A DNA stretch of 58,516 bases from Scedosporium boydii (Eukaryota; Ascomycota; Sordariomycetes; Microascales; Microascaceae), in assembly GCA_002221725.1 (NCBI GenBank), contig NJFT01000246.1:1-58516 (forward strand). The letters are read 5' to 3'. The notes below the pieces were generated by a model. The model was not told where the DNA came from. It worked only from the letters and a program-made list of their open reading frames with translations, and made no database searches. This document shows, one piece after another, positions 1 through 10,980 of the stretch (the first letter of the stretch is position 1; each line of letters begins with the position of its first letter). A program made the position numbers and the translations under genes.

Positions 1-12
1 AAAAAAAAAAAA
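1..12. repeat. Poly-A run at left end of window
   Basis: The window opens with 12 consecutive A. With the matching A-run at the right end, this suggests the sequence is an assembly contig that stops at homopolymers rather than an arbitrary cut. Confidence 0.7.
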
Positions 13-150
13 TTCCCCGAATTAAAGAAGGGTTACACGGACAAAAGTGCATAAGAAAAAGAAGGCAAATAGGCAAAGGGAAAAGAAACGAAAATCCAAT
101 ACAACAGCAAAAAATCAAGACAAAAAAAAAATAAATGAAGATGATTCTTA

Positions 151-224
151 TTGACCTAGGCAGGGATCGAACCTGCAATCTCCTGATTCGTAGTCAGACG
201 CCTTGCCATTGGGCCACTAGGCCA
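151..224 (-). tRNA. tRNA-Arg (anticodon ACG)
   Basis: Read on the minus strand, a 74-nt cloverleaf can be drawn. The 7-bp acceptor stem pairs TGGCCTA with TAGGTCA (one G-T pair) and is followed by discriminator A. The D-arm region contains the A-box-like TAGTGGCCCAATGG, the anticodon arm is CTGA/TCAG around the loop CTACGAA, and the T arm is GCAGG-TTCGATC-CCTGC. The anticodon ACG reads CGU arginine codons after A-to-I editing. There is no intron. It lies about 400 bp beyond the 3' end of the neighbouring hydrolase gene. Confidence 0.95.
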
Positions 225-625
225 TTTGTTCCTGTTTTGAGGGAACTTGAGTGATTGTTCCTGTTCGCTAACAGGATCAAGTTTCTTTTCGGTGTTGCGC
301 AGAATTTTCTCACTAGTTCTGTGGGTGCGGTTCATGCATCTCGGGGAGGCATCGGGGGGGGAAACATTCTGGGGAACTTCGGTTTCATTTATAGAGAATT
401 CCTGGTAGTTCCGTACTGGTGGAGGCATGGAGTGTATTTAATATGGGTCCAGTGCTCTCTGCATTTGAGCTGCATGGCAAAAACACTTGAGTGCTGTTTG
501 TCCAGGCTTGCATGATACTCAAACTGAGGGCCTGGAAGAGTAAGGCAGGATGTGTCCGAATCGTCGCCACGGGCACACTCAAGTCTACTACTCCCCAAGC
601 TAACCAAGATTAGAGATTTTCTCTG
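225..625. other. Intergenic spacer, no gene seen
   Basis: About 400 bp between the tRNA-Arg gene and the 3' end of the hydrolase gene. It holds a G-run (352-361) and no convincing reading frame. Short frames here are overlaps with the tRNA or chance. Confidence 0.6.
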
Positions 626-1739
626 TCATGAAGCCCCCTGAACGATAGCCACCAAACGCTCCACGGCGTCTCTTACAGCCCCCATCGCATCCTCCTCATC
701 CTCCAAAAACCACTCACTCTCAAACAAATGCCCCTGCCCCCCCGCAAGGAACAAACTCACCCTCTCCTCTCCCAGCGCATTAACCATGTGCTCGCTCACA
801 TCCATACTAACATCATAATCGTCATCACCATGAATAATCACCGTCGGCGGCCAGTCCTCCTTCCCCGGCGGTAACTCCTTTTCCTCCCCAGACTCGACGA
901 ACACGGGTCCGTAGCCAGGGTCGATGGAACCAACGAGCACGGGGAACTTATTGTGGTAGAGGTAGTAGTCGTAGAGCATGCCACGGGTGTAATCAGGGCC
1001 GTTTCTGGCGTCTTCATCTTCTGGCTTGGGGGCGACGTAGTCTGCGTTCTTCCCTCCGGGGGGGCTTAGTCGCTCCAGGACGAAGGGCGTCGGTCCCCCC
1101 GCGGTACGGGTGGCGATGGGGCCGTCCATATTCAGGTGGGGGGCCATGTTTTCGTCAGTGAGGGGCTTGGGGGTGAGGAGGGTGGAGGAGGAGAAGAAGG
1201 GGTGTTGGAAGGTGGAGATGCCTGTTATTGAGAGGAGCGCGAGGGGTTTGGGCGTGAGGTGGTGGGCTGTGAGAGTTGCCAGGAAGAAGCCAGCACTTGC
1301 ACCGCCCACTATAACCCGTCTAGAGTCTGATCTCCAAGTCCATGCGAAGTAGTATGCTGCGGAGATATCCTCCAAGAGGCCCTCTGCCTTGGCCTGGGGA
1401 AGAAACCGGTAGTCTGCGCTGATAAGAGGCCATTTCTTCTGGTAACACACCTGGATTGTTGCCCTCAGTTAGCGGGAAATGGTCTAGAAATTAACTAGAG
1501 TCCGACGATGATAAAAAGTGAAAAGACAAAAATATAATAATTATGATAATAAAAAAGAGGAATAGAATTACCTGCACAAGCCAAGGGGGGATGTGCTCTC
1601 GTGCCCACCCAACTAGACCCCCGGCATGGAAGAAGAGAAATACAGGGGAATCATGCGGGTAAGAGTCAACGTCCTCGTAGACGTCACACTCGAGGTTAAC
1701 CCCGTGCTGGGCGAAGACGTGCGTGGATTTGGTCAACAT
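626..1739 (-). CDS. Alpha/beta hydrolase (esterase/lipase-like, fold-3)
   Basis: Two exons on the minus strand, 1739-1572 and 1450-626 (330 aa). The 121-nt intron has donor GTAATTC, branch GCTAAC and acceptor CCAG, and joins the frame exactly (WLVQ to VCYQ). The protein has the hallmarks of the HSL/esterase group: an HAGGL oxyanion-hole motif near the end of exon 1, the nucleophile elbow GGASAGF (Ser about 108), an acid region HGDDDYD, and GQGHLFE carrying the likely catalytic His near the C terminus. There is no signal peptide or membrane segment, so it is probably cytosolic. I chose the second in-frame Met (1739) because it precedes the conserved start; a Met 25 codons upstream (1814) is possible. 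The substrate cannot be told from sequence. Confidence 0.85.
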
Positions 1740-3252
1740 CTTGGTGCACCGGGGAAGCGGGGGAAGTCGATCCGATGAACAGGGGTCTGAATTCTGGAAG
1801 GATTCCAATATCAATCAGATGAAGATCTACGAGAGGGAGTATCTCTTAAGCCTCGTGACGCGAGATCATCGACAAGGGCAAACTGGAGTCGAAAGGAGTA
1901 AGCCTGAGGCCTCGACGAGGGGCTTTTTATAGAGGGATGGATCGAAGGATACACCGGCTTACGGCCTCCGCGTTACATCGTGCTTTAAATGCGATACGAG
2001 ATATGCAAGGAGGGGAAACAAGTAATGGATAAACTCTTCGAGTGCTGCCTAAAATAACATTTGATCGTTGACAGTTGACAGCTTGACACTCACATCGCTC
2101 AACAACAGGGACAAGCCGAGTCACACAATAACGCATTTGAGGGGAAGTCACTGAAGCCACGGGGTGTTAACACGCCGTGAGTTGGCTTTCATGTCGGGAA
2201 AGAGGGGCATGCATGGAGTATCTTGTCTCCCGCACACGTTCTCGGTGGTGAGCAGGCGGCGCCAAGATCAAACCCGTCAAGACGACATTCCGTATTCCGT
2301 ATCAGTTTCATTCGCCCTCAGAGGCGCCCCTGACCCAAGACACCGGGAAAGGGGAGTGGCGTCTCCTCAATAACCCTCCGTCCGGGATGGTGATAACCTG
2401 CTCCCCCCCAACTGCCCCCTCCCCCTCGCCAGGACCACGAAAGAAACGCGTCATCACGTGATACCAGCTTTTCTTAATCAGCGTCTCTGATCTCGAAAAC
2501 TTAAAGATTCGTACCCGAAAAGCCACAAAAACCTTGAAGCGGGCATCCCCGGATCCATTGGGCGAAAACGAGCCCGAAAAACTGGATCCGGGAGGACACG
2601 CGGGAAGGGAAGTCAAAGAACAGTCAGATGACACGGAAGCACGGCAAGGGGTTCTCCGAGGTCTCGGGGCCAGGCACTTCGCGTGGGTGAAGGGCTAATG
2701 AGTAAACCCCAATCCTAGCTTCAATCAATCCATCCAACGAGTGCTTCCGTTCTCACAGGTGCTTGTATTGGTTGGTGGGTGTTGGACCTTGGACTTGGGA
2801 CTGGTTCACAGTCCAAGTCAGAGGACAATTGTGAAGATGGATGGATAGAGTGGGGGGCGACTCGTGCAACTCAAGGCGCTGCCTTGGGCTGCCAGAAAAT
2901 CTCGGTATTTGGCAGTCTAGTGCACAATTTGTACGTACTAAGAACTGGCAACCCAATGAAAGCCCCTGTCGCCTTACAAACAAGACCGCTTCCAATTGGC
3001 TGCCATAGCCCGTGGCGGCCTGGAAGTTTCTGGCTTGTAGCCACTAGTGGATTGGGAAGGCGGGAAACTACCTCCAAGTACATAGATACCTCTGACCAGA
3101 CAAAGTTAGCGAGTTGCACTTCGCTACTCCACTCTTGCCGTGATCAATCAATTCAGTCCTTCAATTCTGTTCACGCACTATTTAAAAGCACGAGTCCCCT
3201 GAAGAGTTACGAAACACACTCAACTGAACTCAACGAGACTTTCAGGACGATT

Positions 3253-3279
3253 CAATTTGATCAATTTGATCAATTTGAT
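3253..3279. repeat. Tandem array CAATTTGAT x3
   Basis: Three exact, contiguous copies of the 9-mer CAATTTGAT about 425 bp upstream of the SulP start. Each junction creates the palindrome TTGATCAA. Confidence 0.9.
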
Positions 3280-3462
3280 GTTACAACCTCGAACCTTCGA
3301 CTGGGCTCGAGTTCCGAGCGTCATTCCCTCACACTCCTCAATTCATTATCCGTAACAAAGCTCTAAGCCTTGCTGTTCTCGATCAATGGCAGCAGTAATA
3401 GCACGACCCTATCAGCTTTTGCTCCCTCGATAAGAACTGAGCCTGCAGCTCGGAGCCTCGTC

Positions 3463-3482
3463 TGTCCTGTCCTGTCCTGTCC
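3463..3482. repeat. Tandem array TGTCC x4
   Basis: Four exact copies of the pentamer TGTCC, about 220 bp upstream of the SulP start; probably in its promoter or 5' leader. Confidence 0.9.
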
Positions 3483-3703
3483 TTTCCCCACTCAACGACA
3501 TCATCAGGCAGGAGAATCTCGAGTCTTATCTCACGGTCCTCTCACAAGCCCCGATCGAAGAGCACACCGCCCCGAGACGATATTTCGACATCTGCCTCTT
3601 TTAATTGTCCAGCGGCCCAATTCAATGCCTCCTCGGCAATAGAATTAAAGACATAAAAAAGAGAATAAAAAAAAAACTAAACTTGATTTCACCAACCACC
3701 GCC

Positions 3704-6308
3704 ATGTCCCAACCCGATCCAACAGGCGGTCCCTCGCCCGCCAGCGGTCGACAAGACCACCTCCCCTCGCAACCAAGTGGCCTCCGCCAAAGCCACACGC
3801 CCTCCACGACCCCCTCTCCCGCCGACGAACACCCTCCCCACCTCGACGGCGCCGAATCCGCCTCGCACGCCGAGCAGCTCGCCCGCATCGCCGGCCGATC
3901 CATGCCCATCCTCCCCAGCGAGACGTCATCACTCCTCGAGCAACTCAACGGCGGGCCGAGCAGGGGTTCCCGCCACGGAACGTTCTCCCCTGGTGGGTTA
4001 AGCACGAGGACGGGGACCGACTTGGCTTCGACGTCGGAGTATGAGTCGGAGGGTCAGGGCGTGCTGGGGGATTCGTCGACGGCGAGGGGGAAGAGTTGGA
4101 GATCGAGGATTTCTAAGAGGATGAAGAGTAAGAAGATTCGGAAGTCGAAGCAATTGGCGAGGGAGGCTGGTGTTGAAGCCAATATGATCATGTAAGTTTG
4201 ACATTGGAGAAGTTAATGACGGAGTCCCGTACCCTTGTGGTTGCAGCCTACTGACATTTCTTCCCCTCCTGCCAGGTACTTTTCGTACTACATCCCCTGC
4301 CTCGCATGGCTTCGAGAATACAAATGGTCCTACATGACCGGCGACCTCATTTCCGCCCTGACCGTCGCCTCCTTCTACCTTCCCATGGTCCTTTCTCTCG
4401 CCGATAACCTGGCTCACGTGCCGCCCATCCACGGTCTATACAGCTTCTTTTTCAACCCTCTCATCTACGCCGTCTTCGGTAGCTCGCCTGCCCTCATGGT
4501 CGGGCCCGACGCTACGGTTTCCCTGCTCGTCGGTACCATCGTGAAGAGGTCCGGCGAGGAGAACGACGACGCTCTGCAGGCCCAGGTGTGCGGCATCATC
4601 GCCGGCATCGCCGGTGCGACTCTGTTAGCTGCCGGTCTTGTTCGTATTGGGTTCCTAGACAGCGTTCTTAGCCGACCGTTCTTGCGAGGGTTTATCTCCG
4701 CTATTGGTTTCGTCATCATCGTTGATCAGCTACTTCCCCAGATGGGCCTTACCGAGGCCGCGAAGAAGGCTGGCGTTAGCCATGGTAGTAGTGTTGAGAA
4801 GTTGACCTTTTTGATTCGGAATTGGCGGGAGGCGCATACGTTGACGTTTGCCATTTCGGCGACTAGTTTTGTCGTCATCATGGTCTGCCGGTATGCTGAT
4901 GCTCCGCTCACCCTTCCCTTTAACCTTATGGCTTGACCCATCATGCTAATATTTTGCAGACAAATCAAGCACAAGCTCCAGCCGCGATACCCCTCCGTAG
5001 CCTACGTCCCCGATCGCTTTGTCATCGTCGTCCTCGCCTCCATCCTCTGCTGGAAACTCGACTGGGACCACAAAGGCGTCGCCATCATCGGCGCCATCAA
5101 ATCCGCCTCCGGAAGCCTCTTCACCTTCCGCTGGCCCTTCCTCCCCACCAACATGAAGCACATCCGCGAGGCCATGAGCACCTCCTTCCTCATCGCCCTC
5201 CTCGGCTTCTTCGAGTCCAACGTCGCCGTCAAGAACCTCGGAAGGTCCGTCACCTTCCCCGCCATGCAGCTCAGCGCCAACCGCGAGCTCGTGGCCTTGG
5301 GCCTGGCGAATCTCGTAGGTGGTTGCTTTATGGCTTTGCCGGCCTTTGGTGGATACGGGAAGAGCAAGGTTAAGTTGGCGACGGGTGGGAAGAGTCCGAT
5401 GAGTTGTGTGTTTTTGAGCTTGATTGCTTTGTGCACGATTCTTTTCTTGTTGCCTTATATGTACTATCTTCCGGTAAGACTTGACATCTCAACCCCTTGC
5501 ACTAGCAATCCCACCCTTCTCTTTAGACTCAAGCTAACAGCCACTTTAGAAACCCACCCTCTCGGCCATGATCTCCGTCGTCGCCGTCTCCCTCATCGAA
5601 GAAGCCCCCCACGACGTCGCCTTCTTCCTCCGCATCCGAGGCTGGCGCGAGCTAGGCCTCATGACCATCATCTTCCTCGCCACAATCTTCTACTCCCTCG
5701 CCTTCGGAATCGCCATCGGCATCGGTCTCTCCGTCCTCCAGGTCATCCGCCACGCGACCCGCCCCCGCATCCAGATTCTCGGCCGCATGCCGGGAACGCG
5801 CCGCTTCGAGAACGCCGAGACGCAGGCTGACCGCGTCGAGCTCATCGACGGCTGTCTCATCGTCAAGATTCCTGAGCCGCTGACTTTCGCCAACACGGGC
5901 GAGCTCAAGACGCGTCTGCGTCGGTTGGAGTTTTATGGTACGAGCCAGGCTCATCCGGCGCTGCCTCGTCTGAGGCGCGAGGAGTCGAACAAGAACATTA
6001 TTTTCGACATCCACGGCGTTACGTCCATGGATGGGTCCGGGACGCAGGTGCTCGAGGACATTGTGCGCTCGTACAGGGAGAAGAATGCGCTGGTGTTCTT
6101 TAGTAGAGGGCCCAAGGATCCTAAACACCCTGTTAGGAAGCTCATCGAGAGGTCGGGTATCATGGATTTGATCGGCGGTGAGGGCCACTACGTTGATGAT
6201 GTGCATGAGGCGTTGAAGATGACGGAGTTGGAGGAGAGCGTTGAGGGTGTTGTGGCGGCTGAGAGGAGGAGGATTGGGGATGATAGGTCGCCTTTGTTGC
6301 ATCAATGA
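3704..6308 (+). CDS. SulP-family anion (sulfate) transporter with STAS domain
   Basis: Four exons: 3704-4191, 4276-4890, 4960-5473 and 5550-6308 (791 aa). All introns are short GT..AG and preserve frame. A Ser/Pro/Gly-rich cytosolic N-terminal extension of about 160 residues with a basic end (RSRISKRMKSKKIRKSK) precedes the transporter core. The core begins YFSYYIPCLAWLREYKW and carries the SulP signature region HVPPIHGLYSFFFNPLIYAVFG, then VGPDATVSLLVG and many hydrophobic segments. The C terminus is a STAS domain (FDIHGVTSMDGSGTQVLEDI). It resembles the yeast YPR003C branch rather than classical SUL1/SUL2 or Neurospora cys-14, so the substrate and membrane (vacuole, ER or plasma membrane) are uncertain. 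It converges with the thiolase gene. Confidence 0.93.
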
Positions 6309-6761
6309 GCGAGTCGTGTTTTTTTTCTAGTTTTTCCTTCTGCTTTTTTGGATGATGGGTTTAGAAGGTCGTTTTTCTTCTTGTCTCTCTTTTTGATCTT
6401 GGTTGGGATTTAGCTTGTTCGATATCAAACGGCATCGCGTTGGCGTCGTGCATGGAGAAGGAGGCGCTTCAGATGGCTTCTCCGCCTAGATTTGATTCGG
6501 GTCTTTTTCTATATTTCTTTCAGTCGGTCTTTTTCAGCGGATTGCATTTGGTATATATATATTTGCATACCAGACAGAACACGGAACATATAAATCGAAA
6601 TTGGATCTATTGGCTTGGGATTATCTGTACTTGACTTCCCTTTCACATACTGGGCAGGAAGTGTTTTTGACTTGAACAATGGTGCTTTATATTCAACAAT
6701 GTATTATCTACAGCAGGAAGCAACACCCTCTTCCTACCCCCGTATCGTTCTTTTTTTCCTT
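6309..6761. terminator. Convergent 3' intergenic region
   Basis: About 450 bp between the stop codons of SulP (+) and thiolase (-). T-rich runs follow the SulP stop (6319-6345), and AT-rich stretches with ATATATAT near 6552 are likely to hold the 3' end signals of both genes. No ORF of note. Confidence 0.45.
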
Positions 6762-8195
6762 TTACAAAACCTCATTCACAAACAGACCAGCCATACCCAT
6801 ACCAGTACCAATACACATACTAGTAATAAGCACCCTCTTCTTCTGCCTCCTCAACTCCGAAAGCCCCGTAACAACAAGCCTAGCACCCGTCGCTCCCAAA
6901 GGATGTCCCAGCGCAATGGCGCCACCCCTAGGGTTCATCTTCTCGCTGGTCAGACCAAGAGTCTTCTTGCAGTAAACAGCCATGCTAGCGAAAGCCTCGT
7001 TGATCTCAACGACGTCGACGTCGTCGAGGGTGATGTTGTTGATGGCGAGGAGCTTGGGGATGGCGACGGTGGGGCCGATGCCCATGATGCGGGGCGCGAG
7101 ACCGGCGGTGGTGGAGGAGACGTATTTGCCGAGGATGGGCTGGCCGAGCTGTTCGGCGGTGGAGCGCTTCATGAGGAGGAGGGCGGCGGCGCCGTCGGTG
7201 AGCTGGGAGGCGTTTCCGCCGGTAGTGGTGGGACCCCACTGGGGGAAGGCGCTGCGGATCTTCGCGAGACCCTCGTAGGTCGTTCCGCGGCGAATGCCCT
7301 CATCCCTGGTAAGCGTGACCTCCTCGAGAGCGCCGTCCTTACCCTCAACCTTGGTCGTAATGGGCACGATCTCATCATCAAACTGGCCGGCATCCTGAGC
7401 ACGCTCGGCCTTGCCGAACGACTCGGCAGCGTAGCGATCCATCTCCTGGCGCGAGATGGCGAAGTCGCGGGCGACGTTCTCGGAGGTCCAGCCCATGGGC
7501 TGGATGCAGTCCTGGGACTCCTGGGAGAGGGCGAGGACGGCGGGGTCGAAGGGGTCGGTGATGGCATCGCCGCCGACGGTCATCTGCTCGGCGCCCATGG
7601 CGATGCCGATGGCGATGGAGCCGTTGGTGATGGAGTGGGCGATGTCGGCGGTGGCTTTGAGGCCGGAGGAGCAGAAGCGGTTGAGGGAGTAGGCGGAGGT
7701 GGTGTTGGGGAAGCCGGCGGCTAGGGCGGCGGCGCGGAGTTTGTAGGAGGTCTTGCCGTCGCCGACCTGTTTTTGGGATAGAGGTTAGTGAAAACCGAGG
7801 AGTGAGTGAGGATTAGGGGGGGAGAGAGAGGGAGGGGGGATACGCACATTTCCGCAGGCAATGTCTTCGACGAGCTTGGGGTCGAGGTTGGACCGCTCGC
7901 GCACTTGCTTGAGGAGCGCGTAGATCATGTACTCGAGGGAAGTGTCCTTGAAACCGCCCTTCTTCGCCCTGCAGAGGGGTGTGCGGACGGCGAGGGTGAT
8001 GACGATGTCATCGGGGTTCTTGGCGAGGCTGTTTTTAGCTTGTTAGCATATAGCTCAGCCCAACACATACGCAACGTGGGAGAGAGGGGAGAGAGAGAGA
8101 GAGAGAGAGAGAGATTCGTTTTGAACGTACATCCGATCGAGACCGGAGCTCGGGTTGAGGTGGTTGAGGATAGCGCCAACACGTTCAGTCGCCAT
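6762..8195 (-). CDS. POT1: Peroxisomal 3-ketoacyl-CoA thiolase
   Basis: Three exons on the minus strand: 8195-8131, 8028-7848 and 7766-6762 (416 aa, close to yeast Pot1). It catalyses the last step of beta-oxidation, cleaving 3-ketoacyl-CoA to acetyl-CoA and a shortened acyl-CoA. Thiolase motifs are complete: nucleophile Cys114 in NRFCSSG, VVEINEAFA, the GGAIALGHPLGATGAR signature with His370, and Cys400 in CIGTGMGMAG. The first exon encodes RVGAILNHL (residues 5-13), a perfect PTS2 peroxisome-import signal (R-V-x5-H-L), so Pex7-dependent import is expected. Intron 1 contains a (GA)13 tract. No SKL-type C terminus is present (ends NEVL), in keeping with PTS2 targeting. Confidence 0.96.
8089..8114. 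repeat. (GA)13 microsatellite in thiolase intron 1
   Basis: Thirteen uninterrupted GA units inside the first intron of the minus-strand thiolase gene. A TC-tract on the transcript side is compatible with splicing as a polypyrimidine stretch. Confidence 0.9.
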
Positions 8196-9914
8196 TGTGG
8201 AAGAAGTTTTAAGAAAAAAAAGAGTTACTGCTGTATTAAACCCCCAAAAGAAAGATTCGCTTGTATCACGGACTGGATCGAGAAGAAAAAGGTAGGAAAA
8301 AGGTAATTCTACAGGGAGGGATTTTTGCTTAATGAACAGGTTTAAAAAAAGAAGAAACTACCAAATCGAAACTCTGGTTCGGCACGGCAACCCTCGTTGA
8401 TAAATATTACACAGGAAGAAGTACGGAGAGAAGGGGGAAGCTGTCCCGAGGCACCACGGCTCGCCCGCCCCCAGGCACGAAATGGGGCAAAATAGTGAGG
8501 AGGGGAGGATGGGACGGCAGTTCGAGAGAGCAAGATTGGAGTGTGGGGGAGCGCAGAATAGTGTCGGTTTCAATTGCATGGCGTCTTTTGCCGTACGATG
8601 CGACTCGCTGTTCGATGGAGGATTGGGGACTTGCCGAGGCATCTTTTTGGGGGAAGAGGCTTGAGGTACTCGGTATCGACCGTTGTGGTTTAGCGTCTTC
8701 TGGGGGCTCTGGTTTCGGCGATGTGTGTGTCTTTGCTTTGCAGTAGAGGTTATTGCTAATCCTACCTCTGCTCAAGATCTGAAGCCGACTTGAGATCGGT
8801 GATGATTACTGAGCATTATTTGGAGTTGGGTGCTCCTTCCTTGATCAAGATCCGATCAAATGATTGCTTAATAATTTCTCGTCGGCGATGGTGGAAGGTG
8901 CGATGCGATGCGCTTGCAGCCAAGAAGCATTGCCAATCGTACAAAGTACACAGCAGACTACGGGACACTACAAAATACACCAGGAGGAGCCTGGAAGCTG
9001 TCCATTCGCGCCCTTATTTCCCCGCAGTCGCAGTAGTATGCCGCGTCCCTCAGCCGACTAGTTACAAAGCAGGGCGGTTGAAGCTTGAAGGAGCTCTGTT
9101 CTGCAGCAGAGAGTGAGCCGGCATAGTGCTCAGGAGTGTACTCCGCACGCTCTCCAAGGGCGGTCCCAGACCGAAACTAACCCGTAGTATCTCCGTCCTC
9201 CTGCATCCAACGGACGAACCCAAGCTAACTAGTCCGAAGAAGGAGGTAGTACGCATACTGTGGAGGCTCCCTCCTTCGGGGGAACCTAAAATCCTCGGAA
9301 CCTATTGAATCGAACGGCCTAAGCATCTTTCTCTGTCCCCCGCCGGGAGTGAGATGCGATGCATCGGTGCGGGGAGTTTACGGAGATATGCTTCCACCGG
9401 AAGAGTTGGTCCGTTGGAGATCTCCCCCAGACGCTCAGCTCCAGCGGTCACATTTCCCCGGACGCCTTTCACTTTCACCTCGGTCTATGACGTATCGCTT
9501 CATCACGGAACTTAGAAACATTACATTACAGGATCTCACTATGTATAATGTATATATATTGTATGCATCCCTCTTGTGCCCGAAACCACCAAATATATAG
9601 GTCTGAAGCGAAGTGGTGAAGAAGTAGTAAAAAAAAAAAAAAAAAACGCCCTTCCTAGTAGCCATAATCCTCGTCAAAGAGCCCTCCGCACAACGCCGGT
9701 CTGTTTGTATCTCTATGCATATGTACAAGTGAAAAGTGTAGGGCAGATGTGTGTCCTGCCCGCGTCCAAATGGGACGTGAAATGTAGAAAAGATGAGCCA
9801 TCCCGGAGAATATGAGGGTCTCCTAGCTGGCAAATATATAGCGCTTCGTCGCAGGTATGTATTGCGTGTCATGCTCTCCCTGCTCGACTTTTCACAGAGA
9901 AATCAAAGCCAGCA
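8196..9914. other. Intergenic region upstream of thiolase
   Basis: About 1.7 kb between the thiolase start and the 3' end of the GH128 gene. It holds the thiolase promoter, an 18-A run (9629-9646) and no supportable gene; the short frames here have non-coding composition. Confidence 0.5.
9629..9646. repeat. A18 homopolymer
   Basis: Eighteen consecutive A about 270 bp beyond the GH128 stop codon, on the side of the GH128 3' end (T-run on the gene's sense strand). Confidence 0.85.
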
Positions 9915-10980
9915 CTATAACAACACACACGCCCAAGCCACAACCCCCAAAACCACCAACCCCAACGACGCCCTCACCGACCCCGCCCCTCCCTCCCCGG
10001 ATTGCGGATCCACGCCCGTGGCATTCCCGCCGAGGTACCACGACCCGATATCCGTGAGTGCACCGTCGCGGTTGAGAAACACGGGGTTGGGGCCGACGTT
10101 GCTCTCGGTGGAGCGAAAGGCGCCGAAGTAGGCGTATCGCTCGACGATGGTCTCGTTGTCGAGCCAGGTGGCGGAGATGTTGAAGAAGCGCTGGGTGGTG
10201 AGGAGGTCTTCGTGGGGGAGGGCATATTCGGAGACCCAGATGGGGATTTTGGGGAAGCTGTTTTGGAGCAAGTGTTCGTTAGTATCAGGGGAAGGGGGAA
10301 GGAGGGAAGAGATCAGAAACTTACACGGCCATTCGCTCGGCAACGTGGCTCGCCATCCCGTCGAAATCCCCATACCAGTGAACCGGCAGAAAATCATATG
10401 TACAATTCCTCTTCTTCTCGGCCCCCTCACTGACCAACTCCGCGCACGCATCCAAAAAGTTCCTCAACCACTCCAAGCCGTTCGCGGCGCCAGTACACGC
10501 AGGCAAGCCGACCTTGACACCGAGTTCCCTCAGCGGTTCAAAGTTCTTAATCCAAGCTCTCGCGGCCAGCTTGGGGGATAGGTCGCTTCCGCCCGACGCT
10601 ATCGTCCCATCGGGCTCGTTGAAGCTTAGGGCATGTGTGATGTTGACGCTATCATCAAGCATAGCTTTCACCTTATCCAAAAACGTCGTCGCTTCGGGAT
10701 GTTCCTGGTCGACGCCCCACATCATGGGCACGAACTCGAAGCGGTCTTGGGGGATGCCGGCGAAGGCGGTGGAGGGCGTGTCGCGGTAGTTGTAGTACCA
10801 TGTTAGGGAGGAGCCTTTTTGTACCCAGACGGCGTTGTCTTCGGGGTGTTGGGGTTGGGAGATGAAGGCGAGGCCGCGTTTGGGGGAGCGTGTGCTTATT
10901 GTTGGGGCGGGGAGGGAGGAGAGGGCGAGGAGGAGGGCGAGGAGGGTGGTTGAGGATGGGAGGGGGTGTTGGAGGAGCAT
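9915..10980 (-). CDS. Secreted GH128-type endo-beta-1,3-glucanase (Asl1-like), GPI-like tail
   Basis: Two exons on the minus strand, 10980-10325 and 10257-9915 (332 aa); intron GTAAGT..CTAAC..CAG. A hydrophobic N terminus (TTLLALLLALSSLPAP) looks like a signal peptide and the C terminus ends in a hydrophobic stretch (LGLVVLGVVAWACVLL), as in GPI-anchored wall enzymes. The body matches the glycosyl hydrolase catalytic-core family GH128: VQKGSSLTWYYNY, FVPMMWG, the acid/base motif SFNEPD (Glu122) and the nucleophile motif WVSEYA (Glu229), both typical of a (beta/alpha)8 GH clan A barrel. GH128 enzymes act on beta-1,3-glucans, so a role in remodelling the fungus's own wall is likely; the anchor is inferred. 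Confidence 0.88.

Larger units (their letters stand above)
1740..3703. promoter_or_regulatory. Divergent promoter region (hydrolase / SulP)
   Basis: Nearly 2 kb separate the divergent start codons. There is no convincing ORF. A TATTTAAAA sequence near 3178 could be a TATA-like element for the plus-strand gene. Two short tandem arrays lie close to the SulP side (3253-3279 and 3463-3482), followed by an A-rich leader (3645-3680) just before the SulP ATG. Confidence 0.5.

Noticed and set aside
5652..6305. 217-codon minus-strand frame
   Set aside because: Shadow of the SulP last exon with its STAS domain.
6615..7724. 369-codon plus-strand frame rich in Gly/Val/Asp
   Set aside because: It is the antisense shadow of the thiolase coding exon, whose GC-rich third positions suppress stops on the opposite strand.
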